Origin: Acidobacteriaceae bacterium
GTDB lineage: Bacteria > Acidobacteriota > Terriglobia > Terriglobales > Acidobacteriaceae
Assembly: GCA_035944135.1 (NCBI GenBank)
Contig: DASZBM010000002.1
Span: 248,001 to 312,000 of the forward strand
Direction of reading: 5' to 3'
DNA length: 64,000 nt
Made by a program: the position numbers and the translations under genes. Below, one piece after another: positions 27,592 through 36,554 of this stretch (position 1 is the first letter of the stretch; the number at the start of each line of letters is the position of its first letter). The notes beneath the pieces are model-generated. The model made no database searches. It was not told the DNA's origin and saw nothing but the letters and a program-made list of their open reading frames with translations.

Positions 27592-28608
27592 TTATCTGGG
27601 AGTCTGTACGCGGGGTGCGCCTGTCGAGTCGCGGAGCACGAACCTTGTCTTGTACTCGTACTCGTGGCGCACCTTGTCTTGCCGGATGTCTTCGAGAAGC
27701 GCCCGGAAGGCGAGGCTGGCAAGTTCGCTCGGTGAGAAGCGGATCGTCGTCAGAGAAGGCTGAGTAAAGCTGCAGAGCGGAAGATCGTCGAAGCCGATCA
27801 ACGAGAGATCGCGACCGGCCACGATGGACCGCGTGCTCATCGTCTTGAGCGCTCCCATACCCGCCATGTCATTGCAGCACATCACCGCAGTCGGCGGTTT
27901 GGGCAGAGAAAGCAGCTTTGCCATCCCCTCTGCCCCGCCTTCCAAAGTGTGGTTGCACTCGATGACAAGCTCCTTCTGGAGCGGGAGGCCCGCCGAGCGC
28001 ATGGCCTTGCGAAGCGCCTCATAGCGCATCTGCATACTGCTCCAATCCAGGTTGCCGCTGAGATATCCGATCCGCTTGTGCCCGAACTCAGCCAGATGTT
28101 TCACGGCATCGCGAAAGCCAGTTTGATAGTTAACACGGATGTTCCGGATGCCGTTCAACTGCCGATCCGCACCGGCATAGACCATCGGCAGCTTTCCACT
28201 ATCGGCGTGCAGGCTTTGCTCCATGCCGAATGTCAGGACAGCAATGCCTTCCACCCGGCGCTCCTTCAGTCGGTCTGCGCAGACTGCAATGTGATTGGGA
28301 TCGGTCTCTGTATCGGCAAAGCTGATGAGCACTTCGAAGCCATTTTCAACGGCGCAGCGCTCGAAATAGAGGATGATTTCAGCAAAGAACGGATTCCCAC
28401 CGCTGATCTCCGAAACGATGAGGCCAACCGTGTGGCTGCGTCCTCGGGCAAGCGCCCGCGCCTGATAATTTGGCCGGTAGCCAACCTCTTCGATGACCGC
28501 CTGAACCCGCTTAGCAAGTTTGGCGTCGACGGTTGGAACGTTATTTATGACTCGGGAGACCGTCGAGTGCGAAACTTTGGCCCTGCGTGCAATTTCACGA
28601 ATGTCCAA
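27592..28608 (-). CDS. LacI-family regulator of the glycan locus
   Basis: The 338-residue protein has a LacI-type helix-turn-helix at residues 1-25 (DIREIARRAKVSHSTVSRV), a hinge (NYQARALARG) and a periplasmic-binding-protein-like sugar domain. The start is a TTG at 28608 with a GAAAGG ribosome site six bases ahead. Three ACCGGT-type sites lie 80-160 bases upstream, suggesting autoregulation. The same palindrome occurs before the GH125, GH42 and DUF6259-like genes. It is therefore the best candidate for the protein that controls them, with a sugar such as mannose, galactose or an oligosaccharide as inducer (inference). Confidence 0.9.
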   Translation of the reverse strand: MDIREIARRAKVSHSTVSRVINNVPTVDAKLAKRVQAVIEEVGYRPNYQARALARGRSHTVGLIVSEISGGNPFFAEIILYFERCAVENGFEVLISFADTETDPNHIAVCADRLKERRVEGIAVLTFGMEQSLHADSGKLPMVYAGADRQLNGIRNIRVNYQTGFRDAVKHLAEFGHKRIGYLSGNLDWSSMQMRYEALRKAMRSAGLPLQKELVIECNHTLEGGAEGMAKLLSLPKPPTAVMCCNDMAGMGALKTMSTRSIVAGRDLSLIGFDDLPLCSFTQPSLTTIRFSPSELASLAFRALLEDIRQDKVRHEYEYKTRFVLRDSTGAPRVQTPR

Positions 28609-28689
28609 AGGTAGCCTTTCGTTGCCAGTGACCAGCCGACAGCATTGTCGGCAACAGTGTTACATCATTCGAAAAAGATTGCCACTGAA

Positions 28690-28768
28690 TATACCGGTCA
28701 CTCTACTAACTCGGCAACCGGTCAGGATGGGTCGAAGTCGCTATATTCGCGGAAGAAGGACCGGTTAC
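28690..28768. promoter_or_regulatory. Cluster of three ACCGGT operator sites
   Basis: Sites TATACCGGTCAC (28690-28701), GCAACCGGTCAG (28714-28725) and AGGACCGGTTAC (28757-28768) lie in the 189-base gap between the alcohol dehydrogenase end and the LacI start. Centre-to-centre spacings are 24 and 43 bases. The layout fits repressor binding to several sites for autoregulation of the LacI gene. Confidence 0.55.
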
Positions 28769-28797
28769 CAAACGGCGAACATGACTTTCGATCTGGT

Positions 28798-29805
28798 TCA
28801 TGGAACGATCACTGCCGAACTCGATACCTCGTCGGATTTGACCGCGAGGAGCGCTTCGTTGGCCTGTTCAAGAGGAAACGTCTGCACCCGCGGTGAGATT
28901 GAGATCTCCGCTGCAAGTTGCAGAAAGTCCCGGGCATCCTGTCGCGTCATATTGGTGACACTGCGAATCTGCCGTTCACCCCAAAGTAGCGTGTCATAGT
29001 CAAACTGCGGGATGCCGTCCAGATGAATAGCGTTGATCGCGAGGATGCTTCCTTTGTCCAGCGAACGCAGCGCGGCGAGGACCACTTCGCCTGCTGGAGC
29101 GAAAGTGATCGCAGCATCGAGCTTCCGCGGCGGAGTTGCGAGTGCATCGCCCACCCACTTCGCACCGAGTTCACTCGCAATCGCCTGGTGTCGCTTGTCT
29201 CGGGTCGAGACGTAGATTTCGCAGTTCCATGCGGTTAGCACTCGCATAAGAATTTGTGCGGAAGAGCCAAAGCCGAAAAGGCCAACCCGCATGCCCGGCT
29301 GAACACCGGCGATACGAACGCTTCGAAAGCCAATGATGCCGGCGCATAGCAACGGAGCAGCATCGGTGTCGGACAGTTTGTCGGGCAGCGGAAGGAGAAA
29401 ATCAGTACGGGCCGTGGTGAACTCGGCATAGCCTCCGTTGTGGGAGTAGCCCGTGTAGGTAGGGTCATCGCAGAGGTTTTCGCGATTGGAGCGACAGAAC
29501 CGGCAGGTGCCGTCGGTTCCGCCGACCCACGAGACTCCCACGCGTTGGCCGGGTGCAAAGGCGGGATCCGGCGAAGTGACCACCTCCGCCACAATCTGGT
29601 GGCCGGGAATAAGCATGTCCAGCTTCGGAGGAAGTTCACCTTCGACGATATGCAGATCGGTCCTGCAAACGCCGCAGGCAAGCACCTTCAGAAGCGCAGA
29701 GTTTTCATTCGGCTTCGGGACCGGGACCGTCTCGATCGCGAGGGGTCTGTCGCGTACAGCCGCGGTATGTCGGAGCACCGCGGCGCGCATGCTCGTGGAC
29801 TCCAT
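28798..29805 (-). CDS. Zinc-dependent alcohol dehydrogenase family protein
   Basis: The 335-residue protein is a medium-chain dehydrogenase. It has a GroES-like domain with the catalytic zinc region CGVCRTDLH and PGHQIV, and a Rossmann domain with GLFGFGSSA. The structural zinc loop reads DGTCRFCRSNRENLC, so one of the four usual cysteines is replaced by aspartate. It has a strong AAGGAGG ribosome site and follows galT by 26 bases, the last gene of the galactose operon. The substrate is unknown; oxidation of a sugar alcohol or aldose is possible but not shown. Confidence 0.85.
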   Translation of the reverse strand: MESTSMRAAVLRHTAAVRDRPLAIETVPVPKPNENSALLKVLACGVCRTDLHIVEGELPPKLDMLIPGHQIVAEVVTSPDPAFAPGQRVGVSWVGGTDGTCRFCRSNRENLCDDPTYTGYSHNGGYAEFTTARTDFLLPLPDKLSDTDAAPLLCAGIIGFRSVRIAGVQPGMRVGLFGFGSSAQILMRVLTAWNCEIYVSTRDKRHQAIASELGAKWVGDALATPPRKLDAAITFAPAGEVVLAALRSLDKGSILAINAIHLDGIPQFDYDTLLWGERQIRSVTNMTRQDARDFLQLAAEISISPRVQTFPLEQANEALLAVKSDEVSSSAVIVP

Positions 29806-29831
29806 GAGCGCCTCCTTGTGAACTGACTGCG

Positions 29832-30869
29832 CTAGAGCGACATTACTCGTCGAAGCGTCTCTGCAGCGGATTCTGGCGTGATGTCGCGCTGCGGAGAGCC
29901 TAAGAGCTCAAAGCCGACCATAAACTTCCTGATCGTGGCTGACCGTAATAGCGGCGGATAGAAATGTGCGTGGAGCTGCCACTCTTTGTGCTCGTTTGAG
30001 TCGCACGGAGCGCCGTGAAATCCCATAGAGTACGGAAACGGCGCGTTGAACACGCGGTTGTAACCCGCTGTGACCGTTTTCAAAATCGATGCCAACCCAT
30101 CGCGTCCCGCATCGCCAAGTGCGTTGATGTTCCGGACCTGACTACGCGGCAGCACCAGCGTTTCAAACGGCCACACCGCCCAGAACGGTACCAGCGCGAC
30201 CCACGATTCATTCTCCGCAACGATACGCTGGCGCTGCTGCAACTCTAGTTCGACATAGTCCATCAGGAGCAAGCGCCCGTGCTTTGTGAAGTACTCGGCC
30301 TGTGACAGTAGCTCGGCGGTCGGATCGTTCGGGATGTGCTCGGTCGCCCAGATCTGTCCATGCGGATGCGGATTGCTTGCACCCATCAGTGCGCCGCGGT
30401 TCTCAAAAATCTGGACATAACGAATGTCATCTCTGGCGGAGAGTTCGTCCTCCTGCTCAGCCCAAACATCGACAACTCGCCGGATCGCGCTGACATCCAT
30501 CGTCGCAAGCGTGAGATCATGCCGAGGGTCGAAGCAAAGTACACGGCAGACCCCGCGCTCAGTTGTGGCACGCAGGAGGCCTGCATCGTTGAGGTCGAAC
30601 TCTGCGGGAGGAACATCGCTCTTCAGCGCCGCGAAATCATTGTCAAAGACATAGGTCGCTGCGTAGACGGGTGTGTGATGTCCGCCCGCTCGTGTGTTTC
30701 CCGGGCAGAGGTAACACTCCGGGTCATACTGTTTTGCAGCCGCGGTGGCAGTCTCTTCGGTTTGGCCTTGCCATGGGCGCTGCGTCCGATGCGGCGACAC
30801 GACAACCCACTCGCGGCGCAGCGGATTCCATCGCCGGTGTGGCGATTCTTTGAACAATTCGAGCATCAC
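29832..30869 (-). CDS. galT: Galactose-1-phosphate uridylyltransferase
   Basis: The 345-residue protein is a HIT-superfamily GalT. It swaps UMP between UDP-glucose and galactose-1-phosphate in the Leloir pathway. The catalytic HPH motif is in SNPHPHGQIWA, and metal-site features include CYLCPGN near the N-terminus and the late QLHAHFYPP segment. The length is normal. The ATG overlaps the galK stop by 4 bases. No galE or galM is seen in the window, so UDP-glucose epimerisation must be encoded elsewhere. Confidence 0.95.
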   Translation of the reverse strand: MMLELFKESPHRRWNPLRREWVVVSPHRTQRPWQGQTEETATAAAKQYDPECYLCPGNTRAGGHHTPVYAATYVFDNDFAALKSDVPPAEFDLNDAGLLRATTERGVCRVLCFDPRHDLTLATMDVSAIRRVVDVWAEQEDELSARDDIRYVQIFENRGALMGASNPHPHGQIWATEHIPNDPTAELLSQAEYFTKHGRLLLMDYVELELQQRQRIVAENESWVALVPFWAVWPFETLVLPRSQVRNINALGDAGRDGLASILKTVTAGYNRVFNAPFPYSMGFHGAPCDSNEHKEWQLHAHFYPPLLRSATIRKFMVGFELLGSPQRDITPESAAETLRRVMSL

Positions 30870-32041
30870 CGCGCCTCCTCGGATCTATTAAGCTGTGTAG
30901 CGTTCCGTGCCAGCACACCGTCAACCGCCTCGCAAACGTATGTTTCCAGATCCAGCGAAAATCTGTCGCGGTAAGCGAACTGAAGCGCGGTGATGAAATC
31001 GCTCACGTCACTGGTATTCACAAGGTTCACCGTGCAGCCTCCGAAGCCTCCGCCAGTGAGCCGGGCGCCGAAACATCCGCGAAGCCCGACCGCGGTGTCG
31101 ACGAGAAAATCGATCTCTTCGATGCTGCATTCGAAGTCATCACGTTCACTCGCGTGCGCAGCCGTCATGACCGAGCCCAGCCGCACCGGATCACCAGCAA
31201 GCATGGCCTCGCGAGCTTCGCGGACCCGTTCGTTCTCGCTGATGATATGGCGGCAACGCTTCACACTGGCTGCCGGAAGCTCGTGCTCGCACGCAGCGAG
31301 CTGCATCAATGTCGCGTCTCCCAGATCGCGCAGGTCTGGGAATCGCTCGCGTAGCTTTGCCTGTCCGGCCTCGACCTCGCGGCGGCGAATCCCATAATCT
31401 CCGCCTGCGATCGAGTGCTTTACACCAGAATTCGCTACAACGACTCGGCAGTTCGCAAGCCCTTTGTTATTCATTGGCAAGAGCTCGAACGTGAGATCGC
31501 GCGTGTTGAGAAGCAGGGCATGATCCTTCGCGGCTGCTGTGACGACAAACTGATCCATGATCCCGCATGGAGATCCCACGTAGTTATTCTCGGCGCTCTG
31601 ACATAGCCGCGCGATGGCCTCCGCCGGAAGTGTAGCGTTCGCATGCGCCAGCAGCGCAATCGCGGTAACCACTTCAATCGAGGCCGAAGAGGATAGCCCT
31701 GCCCCGAGCGGCACATTGCCGCTCAGGTGAAGCGCGAATGGTGGAATTTGAATGCCTCGGAGTTCGAGTTCGTGCAGAACACCGACTGGATAGTCGCTCC
31801 ACTCGCCGGTGCGAGGACACGGGCCATACGGCACAATCGAGCGGGTATTTGGAAAGATATCGCTGGAAAACGTGTATCGGCCGTCTGTTGCAGCGTGCAG
31901 GTGCGCCACTGTCGTGAAGGGAATTGCCATGGGCATTACCAGTCCGCCGGTGTAATCGGTGTGTTCTCCGATCAGGTTCACGCGGGCAGGCGCAACAAAA
32001 TCTACTTGCTGTCTCACAGACGTTTGTTCAGAAGGTCTCAT
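30866..32041 (-). CDS. galK: Galactokinase
   Basis: The 391-residue GHMP-family kinase phosphorylates galactose at C1 with ATP. The galactokinase signature is near the N-terminus (RVNLIGEHTDYTGG), the GHMP ATP motif is PLGAGLSSSASIEV, and the third motif is GGFGGCTVNLV with GARLTGG before it. It is preceded by a sugar symporter gene (63-base gap) and overlaps galT, forming a galactose uptake and activation operon. Confidence 0.95.
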   Translation of the reverse strand: MRPSEQTSVRQQVDFVAPARVNLIGEHTDYTGGLVMPMAIPFTTVAHLHAATDGRYTFSSDIFPNTRSIVPYGPCPRTGEWSDYPVGVLHELELRGIQIPPFALHLSGNVPLGAGLSSSASIEVVTAIALLAHANATLPAEAIARLCQSAENNYVGSPCGIMDQFVVTAAAKDHALLLNTRDLTFELLPMNNKGLANCRVVVANSGVKHSIAGGDYGIRRREVEAGQAKLRERFPDLRDLGDATLMQLAACEHELPAASVKRCRHIISENERVREAREAMLAGDPVRLGSVMTAAHASERDDFECSIEEIDFLVDTAVGLRGCFGARLTGGGFGGCTVNLVNTSDVSDFITALQFAYRDRFSLDLETYVCEAVDGVLARNATQLNRSEEAR

Positions 32042-32104
32042 TCATTCGCTTTCCACTGCTTTACCACTCTATCGCTCAGGCGGTTACATGCTTCTTACTT
32101 TCGA

Positions 32105-33676
32105 TTATCTCCAAACTGCATTCAACCCGACGCAAGCGAATATCAAAAGGATTGAAAGCAGCCACAACAACCGAGGTGTGCCTCGCAACGAGAAATCCAT
32201 TTGTAGCCGCACCCCAGCAGTAATACCCGCGGGACCCCGCACGCTTGTTATCCATGCCACGAGAACCGCCGCGCCAAACGCATACATCGCGGCATAGAAG
32301 TTTGCGCTCATCACGCTGCCGTAATGCAGCCAGCCGAGGCTGAATGCTGCGAGATGCAGGAGCGCGATGGCCGTGCCGCTCAGGAATCCGATGATCGCGC
32401 CGCGCTCGGTAGTTCGACGTGTGGTCATGCCAAGCAGAAAGATTGCGAAGAATGGCGCGCCGAAGACAGAAAAGATCATCTGTACGTGCTCCATCAAATC
32501 GGAGAACAAGAAGCTGAAGTATGACGCGAGGATGCTAACCAGAACTGCGGTGACGGTCGCGACACGCCCCATGATCAAATAGTGACGGTCAGGCTTTTGT
32601 CTGACCAGGTGTGCTTGATAGATGTCCTCCGTCCACAACGCAGCGAACGCGGACACATTGGCGGCCAATGCAGACATGAGGCTTGCCGCGATCGCGGTGA
32701 GACCGAGGCCAAGCAGGGAGGGACCGTACGACTGTCTCATCAACGCCGGTAGCGCCTGATCGAACCGCTGCGAATGTCCCAGTTCTGGGAGCAATCGGTG
32801 TGCCGCCAGGCCAGGCACCACAACGAGCATCGAGAAGCCGAGTTTCCCAAAGCCTGCCCACAGCGGAACCTGGCGCGCCGCGTCATCCGTGCGCGCGGCG
32901 AATGCCCGCTGCATCAGCACGAAATCCGTACACCAGTAGCCGAAACTGAGCACGAACCCGAGGCCGACGATAATTCCCAGCGCATCCATCGGGGCCATGT
33001 GCGAAACCACCGGCAGGCCGCGCCACATATGGTCGCGCCGCTCGTCGGAAACCCATGCCCCGTAGCTCCAATATCGAATTGTCAGTGGAAGTAGGCCGGC
33101 GATCATTACTCCAAGCTGAAGGACCTGGTTGTAGATCGTTGCGCGAACACCGCCCAGCAAAACATATACAAGCACCACGCCCCCGGCGACGAGAGCACTT
33201 GCAGCAAACCTGATTCCAGCGACCACCTGAAGCACCTGCGCGATGGCATAGAGGCTGATTCCCGCGAAGAGCAGGGAAGTCACGGCCAGCACACAGGCGT
33301 TTACGAGACGAATGCCGGCGCCGTAGCGGTATTCAAGATACTCAGGAACGCTTCGGATTCCGCTGCGTCGATAGACGGGCATCATCCAGATGGAGAGAAA
33401 GATCATCGCCGGAATCGCGCCGATGCAATAGAAGTGGAAGGCCTCTGCTCCGTACTGCGCGGCCATTGCGCTCATCCCCACGACCTCGAGCGCCCCGCAG
33501 TTGGCTGCGAGAAACGCCGCGGTCACAAGCGGAAGTGGGAGAGCGCGGCTCGCATTCAAAAACGCGTTGGCGCTGCCGCTGCTGCGGCGTCGCGTGAGCC
33601 AGCCGATCAAGATTGTCGTCGCGAAATAAGCCGGAAGAATTGCGATCCCGAGAGACGCGCGAAAGAAGTTCGGCAT
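32105..33676 (-). CDS. Sodium:sugar symporter of the SSS family
   Basis: The 523-residue protein is strongly hydrophobic, with about 13-14 predicted membrane helices, the usual number for vSGLT-like transporters. SSS hallmarks include RRSSGSANAFLNASRALP near the N-terminus and the helix region around VPEYLEYRYG. Its place directly before galK and galT suggests inner-membrane import of galactose with sodium. It is divergent from the second LacI gene, with 148 bases between, and is likely controlled by it. ATG 33676 has a GAGG ribosome site. Confidence 0.9.
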   Translation of the reverse strand: MPNFFRASLGIAILPAYFATTILIGWLTRRRSSGSANAFLNASRALPLPLVTAAFLAANCGALEVVGMSAMAAQYGAEAFHFYCIGAIPAMIFLSIWMMPVYRRSGIRSVPEYLEYRYGAGIRLVNACVLAVTSLLFAGISLYAIAQVLQVVAGIRFAASALVAGGVVLVYVLLGGVRATIYNQVLQLGVMIAGLLPLTIRYWSYGAWVSDERRDHMWRGLPVVSHMAPMDALGIIVGLGFVLSFGYWCTDFVLMQRAFAARTDDAARQVPLWAGFGKLGFSMLVVVPGLAAHRLLPELGHSQRFDQALPALMRQSYGPSLLGLGLTAIAASLMSALAANVSAFAALWTEDIYQAHLVRQKPDRHYLIMGRVATVTAVLVSILASYFSFLFSDLMEHVQMIFSVFGAPFFAIFLLGMTTRRTTERGAIIGFLSGTAIALLHLAAFSLGWLHYGSVMSANFYAAMYAFGAAVLVAWITSVRGPAGITAGVRLQMDFSLRGTPRLLWLLSILLIFACVGLNAVWR

Positions 33677-33824
33677 CAGTGCTGCCTCATCGCTCCGGTT
33701 GCGGCGCGTACGCAGTGATCTCGAAGGGTCGCGTCTTCATACCCGTACTATACGCAGGGACCGATGGTCGGGTGACTTAGCGCAACCCAAAGCCGCGCGT
33801 TGGTGATAAAACTATTGCCACCTC

Positions 33825-34943
33825 ATGAGCCGCAACTCCAACGGAAGCGGTGAAGACCGCCCTATAAGCCTGAAGGGACTCGCAGAGCACCTCGGGCTGT
33901 CGCCTGCAACCGTGTCGCTGGTTGTGAACAACGCGCCGGGGGCAAAGACGATCGCGCCCAAGACACGAGAGCGCGTGCTTGCTGCGGCGCAGAAGCTGAA
34001 CTATCGGCCAAATTTCCTCGCTCGCTCTTTGCGTACGCGGCAGACGTTCACAATTGGCGTGATCGTGCCGGAGTTCAGTGAGGGTTATTTCACGATGGTG
34101 ATGAATGGCGTCGAAGAGCATCTGCTGCAGGCCGGCTATCTGCACTTCGTCGTCAGCCATCAGGGGCGCCCGGATTTGCTTGAGGGCTATCCGCGTGTGC
34201 TGACGGAGCGCGCCGTCGACGGCTTCATTCTCGTGAATACCATGCTGACCGAGTCTGTTAATGTTCCCGTGGTTTCCATCTCGGGACACAAGCGGATGCG
34301 CGGCGTGACCAACGTGATGCTCGATCATGACCACTCCGCATCGCTGGCACTCCAGCACCTTTACGATCTCGGCCATCGCGATATCGCCTTCATGAAGGGC
34401 CAGCCGCATGCGCTCGACTCCGAATCGCGCTGGCAAAGCATCCGCCAGATCGCCGAGCGTATCGGCATCCGCATGCGCCCGGAGCTTTGCGTGCACATAC
34501 GGAATAATTCCTGGTCACCGGAGCTAGGCTATCCCGTGGTGAAAGATCTGCTCGCATCCGGCCATCACTTCACCGCGATCTTCTGCTTCAACGATATCGC
34601 CGCGATCGGGGCCATTCGCGCCATCAAAGATGCCGGCCTGCGCTGTCCCGAGGATATTTCCGTCGTTGGCTTCGACGACATTTCCAGCGCGGCTTACCAC
34701 ACGCCCAGCCTGACGACGATCCGGCAGCCGCTACGCCGCATGGGAGAGATGGCTGCGCAGCAATTGCTGAAGCGCATCCAGAATCCGAATGAAGCGTTCC
34801 CCGACACCATTATGTTTGAGCCCGAGTTGATGCAGCGCGAGTCCACAATGGCAATCTCTGCTGCATCCAGTGCGAAAAAGCGCAGCACTACCGCGGAGGC
34901 TAAGCCAACCCGCCGCGGGCGATCACGTCGCGATAGAACATAG
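33825..34943 (+). CDS. LacI-family regulator, divergent from the galactose operon
   Basis: The 372-residue protein has a LacI helix-turn-helix (ISLKGLAEHLGLSPATVSLV) and hinge (NFLARSLRTR), then a sugar-binding core. The C-terminal about 40 residues are basic (ending TRRGRSRRDRT) and exceed the normal family length. That tail is encoded partly by DNA shared with the convergent GH1 gene (44-base overlap). Its divergent position next to the symporter-galK-galT-dehydrogenase operon makes it the likely local regulator. No ACCGGT site is seen in this promoter region; GACCGATGGTC at 33759-33769 is a possible operator. Confidence 0.9.
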   Translation: MSRNSNGSGEDRPISLKGLAEHLGLSPATVSLVVNNAPGAKTIAPKTRERVLAAAQKLNYRPNFLARSLRTRQTFTIGVIVPEFSEGYFTMVMNGVEEHLLQAGYLHFVVSHQGRPDLLEGYPRVLTERAVDGFILVNTMLTESVNVPVVSISGHKRMRGVTNVMLDHDHSASLALQHLYDLGHRDIAFMKGQPHALDSESRWQSIRQIAERIGIRMRPELCVHIRNNSWSPELGYPVVKDLLASGHHFTAIFCFNDIAAIGAIRAIKDAGLRCPEDISVVGFDDISSAAYHTPSLTTIRQPLRRMGEMAAQQLLKRIQNPNEAFPDTIMFEPELMQRESTMAISAASSAKKRSTTAEAKPTRRGRSRRDRT

Positions 34944-36354
34944 CACTCATCTTTGGCGTCCGCTTTTGCGTGGCGTAATCCACGTAAACAATCCCGAAAC
35001 GCTTCCCGTAGCCGTCCGCCCACTCGAAGTTGTCCAGCAGACTCCAGACGAAATACCCCTTCACAGGCACACCCTCCGCGATCGCCCGATGGAGCTGCCC
35101 CAGATAATTGCGTAGATACATGATGCGATCCGAGTCGACGACCATGCCGTCACTCTGCGGCACATCAGACGAAGAGGCGCCATTCTCTGTGATGTAAAGT
35201 TCCTCCGGGCTCCAGAGCTGGTTCACAAGCCGCGTAGCCCAGTAGATCGACTCCGGCCCGACGTACAGCCACGGGCTGTACATATGCGGGAACGATGCCG
35301 GCGGCGTGACAACCGCATAGCCAGATTCGGAGTCATCGGCACGCACGTAAGTCGGCTGATAAATGTTCAGGCCAACGAAATCCAGCGGCGACGAAATGAT
35401 CTTCATCTCCTCCGCGGTGAACTTCGGCGCGTCAGGGCCAAGCCGCCGCAGATACGCATCCGTATATTTCCCCTCGCGAATCACCGTCAGATATTGCGCG
35501 TTTTGCTCGCGCATCGCGCGTGTTGCGGCCTGAATGTGAGGTGCCGTTTCAATCAGCGGAGTCGTCGCCTGCACGTTGTCCGCGATGCCAACCTGCGTTC
35601 CCGGGCGCGCAGCCGCGCGAATCGCGCACACAGCCATCCCGTGCCCAAGCACGGCATAGTGGTTCAGTTGGGCGACTCGCGCCGGGCTCAGCTTCAGTCC
35701 CGGAGCATGCGTACCCTGCTGATATCCCAGCTCCACAAACGAGCGAATCTCGTTCATCGTCATGAACCGATGAATGCGGTCAGAGAGCTTGCCCGTGACG
35801 TATCCCGCGTAATCCGCAAATGCCTTCGCTGTGTCGCGGTTCTCCCACCCGCCCTTGTCCTGCAGAGCCTGAGGCAGGTCCCAGTGGTAAAGCGTGCAGA
35901 ACGGTTCAATTCCGTTCGCTAGCAGCTCGTCAACGACATGGCTATAGAAGTCCAACCCCTTTGGATTCGGCGCTCCGGTGCCCGCCGGGAAAATGCGCGA
36001 CCACGCAATCGAAAACCGGTAGCTGCGTAGTCCGAGTTCCTTCATCAGCGCAATATCCTGCTTGTACCGATGGTAGTAATCGGTCGAAACATCGCCCGTG
36101 TCGCCCGCAGCCACGGCCCCAGCCATGTGGCAGAAGGTATCCCAGATCGTCGGTCCGCGACCGTCCTCACGAACAGCGCCCTCCACCTGATACGAAGCTG
36201 TAGCTGAACCCCAGAGGAACCCCTGCGGGAAGGGCATGCGCGCCGGTGCAGCCGACTCGGGCCTCGCTTCAGCCATCAACGGCGACGCCGATGCTGAACC
36301 AACAGCAGCGGCAACGAGACGCGCGAAGGTGCGCCTGGAAAATGAATTCTTCAA
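34900..36354 (-). CDS. GH1 beta-glycosidase, Tat-exported
   Basis: The 484-residue protein has a Tat signal (FSRRTFARLV), then a complete GH1 TIM barrel starting FPQGFLWGSATASYQVEG. The nucleophile is in YITENGAS and the acid/base in TMNEI, where the usual proline after the glutamate is isoleucine. GH1 enzymes of this kind are beta-glucosidases, often also acting on beta-galactosides. The start is TTG 36354 behind GAGGTGA. An exported GH1 enzyme is less common than a cytoplasmic one. It fits a periplasmic set of glycosidases. The 3' end overlaps the LacI gene by 44 bases, tail to tail. Confidence 0.9.
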   Translation of the reverse strand: MKNSFSRRTFARLVAAAVGSASASPLMAEARPESAAPARMPFPQGFLWGSATASYQVEGAVREDGRGPTIWDTFCHMAGAVAAGDTGDVSTDYYHRYKQDIALMKELGLRSYRFSIAWSRIFPAGTGAPNPKGLDFYSHVVDELLANGIEPFCTLYHWDLPQALQDKGGWENRDTAKAFADYAGYVTGKLSDRIHRFMTMNEIRSFVELGYQQGTHAPGLKLSPARVAQLNHYAVLGHGMAVCAIRAAARPGTQVGIADNVQATTPLIETAPHIQAATRAMREQNAQYLTVIREGKYTDAYLRRLGPDAPKFTAEEMKIISSPLDFVGLNIYQPTYVRADDSESGYAVVTPPASFPHMYSPWLYVGPESIYWATRLVNQLWSPEELYITENGASSSDVPQSDGMVVDSDRIMYLRNYLGQLHRAIAEGVPVKGYFVWSLLDNFEWADGYGKRFGIVYVDYATQKRTPKMSAMFYRDVIARGGLA

Positions 36355-36554
36355 ACATTCACCTCGGACCGAGCATTATTTGCGCGTTCTCAAAAACAGG
36401 CTGAAAGTGTGCACAGAATCCTTTACTAAATCGATTAGCCTGATGGCAAGAATAATCTGCATTCCTATTCGATTTTGACGTCCGGATAGGTGCGTTGGTC
36501 CATAGGCTGTTGACCTGGACGACCTACCGGCGCCCCTGCGATAAACTTCGAGCG

